NCBI GenBank assembly: GCA_000955875.1
Contig: JYOE01000003.1
Span: 95,166 to 159,165 of the forward strand
Direction of reading: 5' to 3'
DNA length: 64,000 bases
Source of the DNA: Terrabacter sp. 28
GTDB taxonomy: Bacteria; Actinomycetota; Actinomycetes; Actinomycetales; Dermatophilaceae
Below, piece after piece: positions 17,617 through 26,077 of this stretch. Every line of letters begins with the position of its first letter. Positions within the stretch are counted from its first letter, which is position 1. The notes beneath the pieces are model-generated. The model worked only from the letters and a program-made list of their open reading frames with translations, did no database searches and had not been told where the DNA came from. Both the position numbers and the translations under genes were made by a program.

Positions 17617-19413
17617 ATGGTGAAAGTTGCCAACGATCGGGTCCGTGCAGATGGGGACTTGCCAGAGGCAGGTCCCGGCGACGACGTGGTCGGGGGCGAC
17701 CAGGCGTTCGGCGACGGGGCGCCCGCCGCCGCGGGCCTCGACACACACGCGGTCGGCGGCGACGCGGAGGCCGAGGTGTCAGGCATCTCCCTGCGCCTGA
17801 TCGCGGGGCTCGCGGCGACGGCCCACGGGTCGGTGCGCTCCGAGCCCGGCCGGCTCGACGTCACGGTCGACAGCACGGCGCCGCTGCGCACCGCCCTGCG
17901 CGACGCCTCGGCCGGAACCCGGCTGACCCACCGGCTGGTCCTGGCCGACGCCGCAGCCCTCGCCGAGCACGGCCGCGGCCTCCACGACGTCCTCACCGAG
18001 CTCGAGGGCGCCTCGGCCGCGGGGATCGTCGTCTCGGGGCTCACCGGCCGCACGGCGGCAGCCGTCGCCAGGGCCGCCGAGGCGACCGGCCTCCCGCTCA
18101 TCGACGTGCCGCTCGACCACATGGCGACGTTCACCACCGAGGTGCTCACCGCGATCCTCGAGCACCAGACCGCCGTGCTGCGCCGTCTGGAGGACGCCGA
18201 CCGGGCGCTCGTGCAGATCGTGCTCGCCGGCGGCTCGCTCGACGACCTCTGCGAGCAGGTCGTCGGCTTCCTCGACGGGGCCGTCATGGTGACCACCACC
18301 GACGGCCGGGTCATCGCCCGAGCCGGCTCGGCCCGCGAGCTCGAGCACGCCACGGGCCTCGAGTGCTTCGACCGGACCGGCCGCCTGCTCACCGAGAACG
18401 AGCCGATGGGGCCGCGACCCGACGGCCCGACCGCGAACCGGGCCGCCGTGCGCATCGTCGCCGGCCACCTCGACCACGGCGTGCTCATCGCCTTCTGCGC
18501 CCACCGGCGCCTGACCGTCGACGACGTGCGCCTCCTCGAGCGCGCCGCCACCGTGGCCGCGCTCGCCATCACCAAGGACCAGGCCGTCTCGGCGGTCGAG
18601 AGCAAGTACCGCGCCGAGTTCCTGCGCGACGCGCTCGCCGGCCGCGCGGGGTCTCCCGCCGAGGCCGTCGCGCACGCCAGCTCGCTCGGCTGGGACATCA
18701 ACCGGCCGATGGTCGTCGTCGTCGCCGAGACCGACGAGGACGACGACCGCTCGACCCGCGACGCCGACGAGGTGCGCTTCCTCCAGCAGCGGTTCGCCCG
18801 CGCCTGGACGCACGCCGTCACGGTGCGCGACGCCCGCTCCCCCGTCATGGGCTTCAGCCGCGAGGTCGTCGCGCTCATCGGCGTGCCCCCGCGGGCCGAC
18901 ACCGACCAGGTCATGCGCGTCGTCGGCGAGTACGTCCGGGTCGTCCGCGGCGACGGTGGCGGCGGCCGGCGCAGCTTCTCGGCCGGCGTCTCGCGGCCGT
19001 TCGTGTCCGTCGCATCCCTGCCCCAGGCGTACGACGAGGCGCTCTCGGCCGTCACGGTCGGGCGCCAGATGCACGGCGACGGCGCCCTCACCCACGTCGA
19101 CGGCCTCGGCATCTACCGGCTGCTCGCGCTCATCCCCGACGGCGCCGACCTACGGCGGTTCGTCGCCGAGTCGCTGCGAGAGCTGGCCACCGACGAGTCG
19201 CCGGAGTACGCCGGGCTGCGCGAGACCCTCGGCGTGCTGCTCGACACCAACCTCAACGTCGCCGAGACGGCGCGGCTGCTCTTCTTCCACTACAACACGC
19301 TGCGCTACCGCATCGGCAAGCTCGAGAAGATCCTCGGCCCCTTCACGACCGACCCCGACCTGCGCCTGACCCTCGCCCTCGCGCTCAAGATCCACCAGAT
19401 GCGCGGCATCTGA
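17617..19413 (+). CDS. PucR-family transcriptional regulator
   Basis: A 598-residue regulator. An N-terminal PucR sensory domain (about 55-190, including GIVVSGLTGRTAAAVARAAEATGLPLIDVPLD) is followed by a middle region (about 200-320) and a GGDEF-like pseudo-domain (about 350-480). The C-terminal HTH_30 reads LGVLLDTNLNVAETARLLFFHYNTLRYRIGKLEKIL. PucR members control purine, allantoin or pyrimidine breakdown in response to pathway intermediates. It sits between the divergent carbamoyltransferase operon and the co-oriented permease and oxidase genes, so it is the obvious local regulator. An unusual acidic, glycine-rich leader of about 50 residues precedes the sensory domain. A later start is possible, but the next good methionine would cut into the domain. 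Confidence 0.9.
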   Translation: MVKVANDRVRADGDLPEAGPGDDVVGGDQAFGDGAPAAAGLDTHAVGGDAEAEVSGISLRLIAGLAATAHGSVRSEPGRLDVTVDSTAPLRTALRDASAGTRLTHRLVLADAAALAEHGRGLHDVLTELEGASAAGIVVSGLTGRTAAAVARAAEATGLPLIDVPLDHMATFTTEVLTAILEHQTAVLRRLEDADRALVQIVLAGGSLDDLCEQVVGFLDGAVMVTTTDGRVIARAGSARELEHATGLECFDRTGRLLTENEPMGPRPDGPTANRAAVRIVAGHLDHGVLIAFCAHRRLTVDDVRLLERAATVAALAITKDQAVSAVESKYRAEFLRDALAGRAGSPAEAVAHASSLGWDINRPMVVVVAETDEDDDRSTRDADEVRFLQQRFARAWTHAVTVRDARSPVMGFSREVVALIGVPPRADTDQVMRVVGEYVRVVRGDGGGGRRSFSAGVSRPFVSVASLPQAYDEALSAVTVGRQMHGDGALTHVDGLGIYRLLALIPDGADLRRFVAESLRELATDESPEYAGLRETLGVLLDTNLNVAETARLLFFHYNTLRYRIGKLEKILGPFTTDPDLRLTLALALKIHQMRGI

Positions 19414-19440
19414 GAATCGAAAGAGCGCGCCACACCCCCA

Positions 19441-19516
19441 CATCGAAAAAGCAATCCGTCCCGGTTCACGCGGTGAGCCGCCTCCCAGCGCTGAGGGGCG
19501 GATTGCTTTTTCGATG
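19441..19516. terminator. 18-base perfect inverted repeat (family B) after pucR
   Basis: CATCGAAAAAGCAATCCG (19441-19458) is matched exactly by its reverse complement at 19499-19516, with a 40-base GC-rich loop. It begins 28 bases after the PucR stop and could end that transcript. The same arm sequence recurs at 28302-28320 and, diverged, near 30.7 kb, so this is also a member of a dispersed repeat family. Confidence 0.6.
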
Positions 19517-19627
19517 TCAGCCGGGCGGCAGGACGCCTCCGTGCGACATCGGACCCCGGTGAGGGGGTGCGAACCTCCACGGACCGCACGCGACCCCGAC
19601 AAGTCGGGCAGACGGCATACGTCAGGT

Positions 19628-19642
19628 AGTGCCAGAGGCACT
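19628..19642. promoter_or_regulatory. Candidate operator AGTGCC-AGA-GGCACT upstream of the NCS2 permease
   Basis: A perfect 6-base-arm palindrome with a 3-base spacer lies 117 bases before the permease start. The remaining gap, 19517-19758, holds a TTGACG hexamer near 19662, an AT-richer stretch, and a CCGCATC/GATGCGG hairpin at 19724-19741 just before the AGGAG ribosome site. That hairpin could mask or pace translation. A precise promoter could not be assigned. Confidence 0.35.
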
Positions 19643-19758
19643 CCGTCGGCGTGTATCAACGTTTGACGAACGCAATCCCCTGATGTGGGAGTAGTTTTCG
19701 CCCATCCCGGAGTGGGACGTGACCCGCATCACCCGATGCGGCAACCATAGGAGTCGGA

Positions 19759-21246
19759 ATGGCTTTGGGCTGGAAACTTCACGGGGACGGCAGGACCATG
19801 GGTCCCGACGACGTCGTTGCCCCTGACGAGCGGCTGTCGTGGGGCAAGACCGTGGGCCTCGGCGCCCAGCACGTCGTAGCGATGTTCGGTGCGACGTTCG
19901 TCTTCCCCCTCGTCATGGGGCTCAACCCGCAGCTCGCGATCATGATGAGCGGCATCGCGACGATCTGCTTCCTGCTGATCGTCAACGGCAAGGTGCCGAG
20001 CTACCTCGGCACGTCGGCGAGCTTCGTCGGCGGCGTCGCGGCCATCCGCGCGCAGGGCGGCACCTCGCAGGAGGTCACCGGCGCGATCCTCGTGGCAGGC
20101 CTCGTGCTCGCGCTCGTGGGCATCGCGATCCACTTCCTCGGGTCCTCGATCCTGCACAAGGTGCTGCCGCCGGTCGTCACCGGCGCGGTCGTCATGCTGA
20201 TCGGCTTCAACCTCGCGCCCGTCGTGGCCAACATCTACTGGCCCCAGGACCAGTGGGTGGCGCTGCTCGTCATGGCGTTCACGATCATCTGCGCCGTCGC
20301 CTTCAAGGGCTTCATCTCGCGCATCGCGGTCTTCCTCGCCCTCATCTTCGGCTACATCATCTCGTGGATCTTCGACAAGGCCTTCGGCCAGATCACGAGC
20401 TTCGACGCCGGTGCCGGCAAGATCACGACGCACTTCCGCACCAACTTCGACAACCTCGCGAGCCAGCCGTGGTTCGGCCTGCCGCCGAGCACCGGCACGC
20501 TGGGCGCCGACGGAAAGCCGCTCGTCGGCATCCACGCCCCGTCGTTCTCGGTCGCGGCGATCCTCCTCGTGCTGCCGGCGGTCATCGCGCTCATCGCCGA
20601 GAACACGGGCCACGTCAAGGCCGTCGCCGAGATGACGAAGGCCGACCTCGACCCGTACATGGGTCGCGCCATCGCCGCCGACGGCGTCGGCACGGTGATC
20701 GCGTCGTCCGTGGGCGGCTCGCCGACGACGACGTACGCGGAGAACATCGGCGTCATGGCCGCGACCCGCGTCTACTCGACCGCGGCGTACTACGTCGCCG
20801 CGATCGTGGCCATCGTCTTCGGCCTCTCGCCGAAGTTCGGAGCGCTGGTGTCGTCGGTTCCCGGTGGTGTGCTCGGCGGCATCACCGTCGTGCTCTACGG
20901 CATGATCGGCCTGCTCGGCGCGAAGATCTGGAAGGAGAACGGGGTCGACTTCGGCAACCCGATCAACCTCGTCCCGGTCGCGGCCGGCATCGTCATCGGC
21001 ATCGGTGACGTGAAGCTCGTCTTCACCGACAGCTTCACGCTGAGCGGCATCGCGCTCGGCACCATCATCGCCGTCGGGGCGTTCCACGTCGCCCGCGCCG
21101 TGGCACCGGCCGACCTGCGAGAACGCGCCGACGCGGCCGGAGGGACGATGATCTCGCTCGGCCAGCGCGAGGGTGACTACGGCGACGCCGACGGCATCGA
21201 CGACCTCTACCAGGACGCGCCCGGCGGCCCGGACCGGCGCCGCTGA
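19759..21246 (+). CDS. NCS2-family uracil permease (UraA/PyrP type)
   Basis: A 495-residue transporter with about 14 hydrophobic segments in the NCS2 fold. The signature region SSVGGSPTTTYAENIGVMAATRVYS (residues about 315-339) closely resembles that of UraA uracil permeases (GG.P.TTYGENIGVMA.TRVYS) rather than xanthine/urate permeases, so uracil or thymine is the likely cargo, taken up by proton symport. The C-terminal tail is acidic. An AGGAGT ribosome site sits 8 bases upstream. It follows pucR and precedes the molybdenum hydroxylase genes, tying the locus to pyrimidine use. A strong hairpin terminator follows, so it is probably transcribed alone. Confidence 0.88.
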   Translation: MALGWKLHGDGRTMGPDDVVAPDERLSWGKTVGLGAQHVVAMFGATFVFPLVMGLNPQLAIMMSGIATICFLLIVNGKVPSYLGTSASFVGGVAAIRAQGGTSQEVTGAILVAGLVLALVGIAIHFLGSSILHKVLPPVVTGAVVMLIGFNLAPVVANIYWPQDQWVALLVMAFTIICAVAFKGFISRIAVFLALIFGYIISWIFDKAFGQITSFDAGAGKITTHFRTNFDNLASQPWFGLPPSTGTLGADGKPLVGIHAPSFSVAAILLVLPAVIALIAENTGHVKAVAEMTKADLDPYMGRAIAADGVGTVIASSVGGSPTTTYAENIGVMAATRVYSTAAYYVAAIVAIVFGLSPKFGALVSSVPGGVLGGITVVLYGMIGLLGAKIWKENGVDFGNPINLVPVAAGIVIGIGDVKLVFTDSFTLSGIALGTIIAVGAFHVARAVAPADLRERADAAGGTMISLGQREGDYGDADGIDDLYQDAPGGPDRRR

Positions 21247-21275
21247 CGCCGTCCGGACGCGACGCATCGCACGTC

Positions 21276-21312
21276 GCCGTGGGCCCTCGACGTCGAGTCG
21301 GGGGCCCACGGC
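21276..21312 (+). terminator. Hairpin terminator after the permease gene
   Basis: GCCGTGGGCCC (21276-21286) pairs perfectly with GGGCCCACGGC (21302-21312) around a 15-base loop that itself contains TCGACGTCGA. It starts 30 bases past the permease stop. No T-run follows, as is usual for high-GC actinobacteria. Confidence 0.7.
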
Positions 21313-21401
21313 CGTTCAGGGCAAGAGTTGCCAAAAGCGCACGGTCAGCGATGCACAACCATCACTAGTACGAAGCCGGATCGGAAGGCAGGATCAGTTC
21401 G

Positions 21402-22364
21402 GTGAAGCCCGCCCCCTTCGAGCACCACGCTCCCCTCAGCGTCGAGGAAGCCGTCGCCGTCCTCAACGAGGTCGGCCACGACGGCAAGGTCCTCGCGGGC
21501 GGGCAGAGCCTGATCCCGATCCTCAACATGCGCCTGGCCTCACCGGCCCACCTCGTCGACATCAACCGCGTCGCGGGTCTCGACGCCGTCGAGGTCACCC
21601 CCGGGGCCGTACGCGTCGGCGCCCTCGTGCGCCACGCCGGCCTCGAGCGGTCCGAGGAGGCGTATGCCGCCCTCCCGCTCCTGCGCCAGGCGCTCGTCAA
21701 CGTCGCGCACCCGGCGATCCGCAACCGCGGCACCACGGTCGGCTCCATCGCGCACGCCGACGCCGCTGGCGAGATGCCGGCGATCCTCGCCCTCACCGAA
21801 GGCGTCGTCGAGGCCGCAGGGCCCTCCGGCCCGCGTGAGATCCCTTGGCGCGACTTCTTCCTCGGCGCGCTCGAGACCTCGCTCGAGGCCGAGGAGCTCG
21901 CAGTGGCGGTGCGCTTCCGCCGGTTCGCCACCGGCACCGGCACCGCGTTCGTCGAGGCCGCCCGCCGGCACGGCGACTACGCGATGGCCGGGGTGGGCGT
22001 GGCCGTGACGGTCACCGACGGCGTCGTGTCCGGGGCCCGGGCCTCGTTCGTGTCGGTCACCGACGTGCCCTCGGTGCTCGACCTCGGGCCGGCGCTCGTC
22101 GGCGTCGAGCCCGGAGGCGACGCGTGGGCGGCCGCCGTCGACGCAGCCGCCGAGGCCGTGCACGAGCACGTCGACCCCGAGGGCGACATCCACGCCACGG
22201 CCGAGTACCGCCGCATGCTCGTCACCGAGCTGACCCGCCGGGTCCTCCCCCGCGCCGTGCACGAAAGTGAGCACTCGACGGGAGAGAGCCCCACCCCCTC
22301 GTCGAGTGCGCAGTTCCCGACGCACGAAAGTGAGCACTCGACGGATTCAGGAGTCCAGTCATGA
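21402..22364 (+). CDS. Molybdenum hydroxylase FAD-binding (medium) subunit
   Basis: A 320-residue FAD subunit of the xanthine dehydrogenase/CO dehydrogenase-M type. It has the FAD loop LAGGQSLIPILNMRLA (residues about 31-46), the second loop VAHPAIRNRGTTVGSIAHADAAGEMPA (about 101-127), and a C-terminal CO_deh_flav_C domain. It starts at GTG and is first of a tightly coupled operon (ATGA overlap at 22361-22364). Oddly, the last 34 or so residues (HESEHSTGESPTPSSSAQF and onward) are translated copies of the dispersed family A repeat, inserted in frame before the stop. Electrons probably pass from the Mo site through 2Fe-2S clusters to this FAD. Substrate is inferred, not shown. Confidence 0.9.
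   Translation: MKPAPFEHHAPLSVEEAVAVLNEVGHDGKVLAGGQSLIPILNMRLASPAHLVDINRVAGLDAVEVTPGAVRVGALVRHAGLERSEEAYAALPLLRQALVNVAHPAIRNRGTTVGSIAHADAAGEMPAILALTEGVVEAAGPSGPREIPWRDFFLGALETSLEAEELAVAVRFRRFATGTGTAFVEAARRHGDYAMAGVGVAVTVTDGVVSGARASFVSVTDVPSVLDLGPALVGVEPGGDAWAAAVDAAAEAVHEHVDPEGDIHATAEYRRMLVTELTRRVLPRAVHESEHSTGESPTPSSSAQFPTHESEHSTDSGVQS
22262..22342. repeat. Three family A repeats inside the 3' end of the FAD-subunit gene
   Basis: Copies at about 22262-22280 (reverse), 22302-22321 (forward, TCGAGTGCGCAGTTCCCGAC) and 22324-22342 (reverse). Unlike all other copies in the window these lie within a reading frame. They are read as HESEHST, SSSAQFPT and HESEHST. The frame and the overlap with the next gene are both preserved. 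Confidence 0.85.
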
Positions 22365-22933
22365 CCGACACCACGCAGATGGCCGGCGAGACGATCCACG
22401 ACGTGACGGTCAGGGTCAACGGCATACGCCGGTCGGCCCACGTGCCGGCGCGCCGCCTCCTGTCCGACTTCCTCCGCCACGACCTCGAGCTCACCGGCAC
22501 GCACGTCGGGTGCGAGCACGGCGTCTGCGGCGCATGCACCGTGCTCGTCGACGGCGCCCCGATGCGCTCGTGCCTGATGTTCGCGGTCACGGCCCAGGAC
22601 CACGCGATCACGACGGTGGAGGGCCTCTGCTCGGCGCCCGACGCGCGCGTCGCCCCGACCGGCGAGTCGATGAACCCCGTCCAGCAGGCGTTCGCCGAGT
22701 GCCACGGCCTGCAGTGCGGCTTCTGCACGCCGGGCTTCCTCACGACCGTCACCGCCTACCTCGACGAGAACCCGTCGCCGACGAGCGAGCAGGCGCGAGA
22801 GGCGATCTCGGGCAACCTGTGCCGCTGCACCGGCTACCAGAACATCGTCAAGAGCGTGCTGCGCGCCGCCGAGATCAAGGCGGAGCGGGCCGACGAGCGG
22901 GCCGATGAGCAGGCCGGTGAGGAGAGCTCATGA
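22361..22933 (+). CDS. Molybdenum hydroxylase 2Fe-2S (small) subunit
   Basis: A 190-residue iron-sulphur subunit. The plant-ferredoxin-type cluster is bound by CEHGVCGACTV plus a later Cys (RSCLMF), and the second cluster by CGFCTPGF and NLCRCTGY. The family is usually about 155-175 residues; the extra length is a charged C-terminal tail with ERADERADEQAGEESS. Its start overlaps the previous stop and its stop overlaps the next start (22930-22933), so all three subunits are translationally coupled. It carries electrons from the Mo cofactor to FAD. Confidence 0.93.
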   Translation: MTDTTQMAGETIHDVTVRVNGIRRSAHVPARRLLSDFLRHDLELTGTHVGCEHGVCGACTVLVDGAPMRSCLMFAVTAQDHAITTVEGLCSAPDARVAPTGESMNPVQQAFAECHGLQCGFCTPGFLTTVTAYLDENPSPTSEQAREAISGNLCRCTGYQNIVKSVLRAAEIKAERADERADEQAGEESS

Positions 22934-25407
22934 CGACGCAGATGTTCGGCGCGCCGATCAGGCGCAAGGAGGACCCGCGGCTCGTCACCGGCGGCGGCCG
23001 CTACCTCGACGACCTCGGCCACGACGCCCTCGCCGCCGCCTTCGTGCGCAGCCCGCACGCCCACGCCCGCATCGTCGACATCGACGCGTCCGACGCGATC
23101 GACGTCGAGGGTGTCGTCGGCATCTACGTGCACGAGGACCTCCCCGGCCGTGTCGGCGAGCCCCTCCCGCTGCTCATCCCGCACCCGACCCTGACCCACG
23201 GCCGCACCGGCTACGCCCTCGCCCGTGACGAGGTCAACCACGTCGGCGAGCCCGTGGCGATGGTCGTGGCGACCGACCGCTACGTCGCCGAGGACGCCTG
23301 CCAGCGCATCCGCGTCACCTACGAGCAGCTGCCCGTCGTCGTCGGCATCGAGTCGGCGCGCGACGGCGAGCGCCTCGTCCACGACGACGTGCCCGGCAAC
23401 GTCGCCGCGCACATGCTGCAGGAGGTCGGCGACGTCGACGCGGCCCTCGCGACGGCGCCGCACACCCTCGCGCTCGAGCTCGACATCGAGCGCAGCGCCT
23501 GCATGCCCATGGAGGGCAAGGGCGTCTACGCCCGCTGGGACCGCGAGCGCGGCGAGCTGCGGATGTACTCCTCCACCCAGACGTCGACGGGGGTGCGGGC
23601 CGCCGTCGCCGCGAAGCTCGACCTGCCGCTCGCCAAGGTCGAGTGCATCGCGCCCGACGTCGGCGGCGGATTCGGCGTCAAGATCATGCACCCGTGGCCC
23701 GAGGAGGTGCTCGTCCCCTGGGCCGCACGGCTGCTCGACCAGCCGGTCAAGTGGGCCGAGGACCGCCGCGAGCACTTCATCGGCTCGGCGCACGAGCGCG
23801 GCCAGCTGCAGCAGGTCACCGTCGGCTTCGACGACGAGGGCCGCGTGCTCGGCCTCGACGTGAAGTTCTGGCACGACAACGGCGCCTACACCCCCTACGG
23901 CATCATCGTCCCGATCATCACCTCGACCCAGCTGCTGGGGCCCTACAAGCCCGGCGCCTACCGCTGCGAGTTCTGGTCGCTCTACACGAACACCGTTCTC
24001 GTGACGCCCTACCGGGGCGCCGGCCGACCGCAGGGCTGCTTCGCGATGGAGCGCACGATGGACGCCATCGCCGACGCCCTCGGCCTCGACCGGGCGGAGG
24101 TGCGCTCGCGCAACTTCATCCTGCCGAGCGAGATGCCCTACGACCACGGCCTGCTCTTCCAGGACGGCCGCCCGCTCAGGTACGACTCGGGCGACTTCCC
24201 GGCCAGCCTGGCCAAGCTCAAGCAGCTCGTGGGCTGGGACGACTTCGCCGACTACCGGCGTTCGGCCGAGGCGGAGGGACGCAAGGTCGGGCTCGGGATC
24301 GGTTGCTATGTCGAGGGAACCGGTGTCGGGCCCTACGAGGGCGGCCACATCCAGGTCGAGACGAGCGGCCGCGTCAACGTGTCCACCGGCCTGACGTCGC
24401 AGGGCCAGGGCCACGAGACCGTCTTCGCCCAGATCGTCGCCGAGGAGCTCGGCGTACGCCTCGAGGACGTCCACGTGACCACCGGCGACACCCGCAAGAT
24501 GCCGTATGCCGTCGGCACCTTCGCGTCGCGCGCCGCCGTCATGAGCGGCAGCGCCATCGCGATCGCGACCCGCAAGGTGCGCGAGAAGGCCCTGCGCATC
24601 GCCGCCGACGCCCTCGAGGTGTCTCCCGACGACCTCGAGATCGTCGAGGGAACCGTGCGCGTCAAGGGCGCCCCGGCGACGTCGATGAGCCTCGGCACCG
24701 TCTCGGTGCTGTCCAACCCGCTTAGGTACGCGTTCGACGAGGCCGCCCGCGCCGCAACGCAGTTCGCCGGAACCTTCGACCCCGACAAGCCGCCGGTCGC
24801 CGAGGGCGAGGAGCCCGGGCTCGAGGGCAAGGGCTTCTACTCCCCCACGCAGGCCACCTTCGCCAACGGCATGCACGCCGCGATCGTCGAGACCGACCCG
24901 GTCACGGCCGAGATCAAGATCCTGCGCTACTGCGTCATCCACGACTGCGGCACGATGATCAACCCGATGATCGTCGAGGGTCAGGTGCACGGCGGCGTCG
25001 CGCAGGGGGTCGGCGGCGCGCTCTACGAGCGGATGGCCTACGACGAGTCGGGGCAGCTGCTCAACGCGAGCTTCATGGACTTCCTCATGCCCTACGCCTC
25101 CGAGGTGCCGACGGTGGAGGCCGACCACCTCGAGACACCGTCACCGCTGAACCCGTTGGGCATCAAGGGTGCCGGCGAGGCCGGGTGCATCCCCGTGTCG
25201 GCCGTCATCGCCTCCGCCATCGAGGACGCCGAGGGCTTCCCCATCGCCCGCATGCCGATCTCGCCCAACGACCTGTGGGAGCTGCGCCGCCGGCACGCCG
25301 CCGGCGAGGTCCCCTCCCTGCACCGTCAGGCCAACACTGCACGCTCGTCCAGCTCGTCCAGCTCGTCCAGCTCGTCCAGCACGTCACCGAAGGAGCCGAC
25401 GTCATGA
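22930..25407 (+). CDS. Molybdenum hydroxylase molybdopterin-binding (large) subunit, candidate uracil/thymine dehydrogenase
   Basis: An 825-residue catalytic subunit that binds molybdopterin cytosine dinucleotide. Seen: VGGGFGVK near residue 245, the active-site loop PYRGAGRPQG near 360, QGQGHETVFAQIVAEELG near 490, and the catalytic-Glu motif GAGEAGCIP near 745. The CO dehydrogenase motif with selanyl-Cys (AYxCSFR) is absent, so CO oxidation is unlikely. Rhodococcal uracil/thymine dehydrogenase is a known enzyme of this class, and the flanking uracil permease and barbiturase genes favour that role. The C-terminus carries a run of about 12 serines encoded by 9-base repeats (25341-25385). The stop overlaps the next start (ATGA). 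Confidence 0.85.
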   Translation: MTTQMFGAPIRRKEDPRLVTGGGRYLDDLGHDALAAAFVRSPHAHARIVDIDASDAIDVEGVVGIYVHEDLPGRVGEPLPLLIPHPTLTHGRTGYALARDEVNHVGEPVAMVVATDRYVAEDACQRIRVTYEQLPVVVGIESARDGERLVHDDVPGNVAAHMLQEVGDVDAALATAPHTLALELDIERSACMPMEGKGVYARWDRERGELRMYSSTQTSTGVRAAVAAKLDLPLAKVECIAPDVGGGFGVKIMHPWPEEVLVPWAARLLDQPVKWAEDRREHFIGSAHERGQLQQVTVGFDDEGRVLGLDVKFWHDNGAYTPYGIIVPIITSTQLLGPYKPGAYRCEFWSLYTNTVLVTPYRGAGRPQGCFAMERTMDAIADALGLDRAEVRSRNFILPSEMPYDHGLLFQDGRPLRYDSGDFPASLAKLKQLVGWDDFADYRRSAEAEGRKVGLGIGCYVEGTGVGPYEGGHIQVETSGRVNVSTGLTSQGQGHETVFAQIVAEELGVRLEDVHVTTGDTRKMPYAVGTFASRAAVMSGSAIAIATRKVREKALRIAADALEVSPDDLEIVEGTVRVKGAPATSMSLGTVSVLSNPLRYAFDEAARAATQFAGTFDPDKPPVAEGEEPGLEGKGFYSPTQATFANGMHAAIVETDPVTAEIKILRYCVIHDCGTMINPMIVEGQVHGGVAQGVGGALYERMAYDESGQLLNASFMDFLMPYASEVPTVEADHLETPSPLNPLGIKGAGEAGCIPVSAVIASAIEDAEGFPIARMPISPNDLWELRRRHAAGEVPSLHRQANTARSSSSSSSSSSSSTSPKEPTS

Positions 25408-26075
25408 AGATCTCCGGATCCGCGACCCTCGCGTCCGATCCCCAGCAGGTCTGGGACGCCTTCCACGACCCTGCCGTGCTCGCCCGCTGCCTCCCCGGCT
25501 GCGAGCGCCTCACCGAGCTCGGCCCCGACCACTACGCGATGACCGTCACGGCGGGCGTGGCCGCGATCAAGGGCACCTACGACGGCGAGGTCTCGCTGCG
25601 CGACCCGCAGCACCCCGACTCCTTCACGATGAAGGCCTCCGGCGCAGGCGCTCCCGGCACCGTCGACGCCGACGTCGTCGTGCGGCTCGCGCCCGGCGCG
25701 GCCGGCGGCACCGACCTCACCTACGACGCCGATGCAGCGGTCGGTGGCGTCATCGGCGGCGTCGGGCAGCGCATGCTCGCCGGCGTGACGAAGAAGATGG
25801 CCGGACAGTTCTTCTCGGCGGTCGACGCCGACATCGCCGGCGTCCGCCCGGGCGCAGCAGCCCCGAGCGGGACCGCGCCCGCGGCACCCGCGGCAGCAGG
25901 CGGCATACCTGCTGGGTCTGCCGTCACGCAGCCGAGCGGCACGGGCACCGTGTATGCCGGCCGGCCCGCCCCCGCTGAGGGGTCCAGAGTTCGCGACTAC
26001 GCCCTCGGGGTCGTCACCGGGGGCGTGGTCGCGATCGTCGGCGTCGTCGTCGGCTGGGCGATCGGGAGGGGCTGA
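25404..26075 (+). CDS. CoxG-like SRPBCC protein with C-terminal membrane anchor
   Basis: A 223-residue protein. Residues 1-150 form a CoxG/SRPBCC fold (MKISGSATLASDPQQVWDAFHDPAVLARCLPGCERL). A Pro/Ala/Gly-rich linker (about 155-195) and a final hydrophobic helix (VVTGGVVAIVGVVVGWAIG) follow. CoxG proteins are known to anchor or mature molybdenum hydroxylases at the membrane. The anchor here would tether the enzyme near the quinone pool. An AAGGAG site lies 8 bases upstream, and the gene is coupled to the large subunit by overlap. Confidence 0.85.
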   Translation: MKISGSATLASDPQQVWDAFHDPAVLARCLPGCERLTELGPDHYAMTVTAGVAAIKGTYDGEVSLRDPQHPDSFTMKASGAGAPGTVDADVVVRLAPGAAGGTDLTYDADAAVGGVIGGVGQRMLAGVTKKMAGQFFSAVDADIAGVRPGAAAPSGTAPAAPAAAGGIPAGSAVTQPSGTGTVYAGRPAPAEGSRVRDYALGVVTGGVVAIVGVVVGWAIGRG

Positions 26076-26077
26076 CG

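Noticed and set aside
22930..25407. Aerobic CO dehydrogenase large subunit
   Set aside because: CoxG and the subunit order suggest it, but the AYxCSFR active-site loop is absent and the local sequence PYRGAGRPQG is of the general hydroxylase type.
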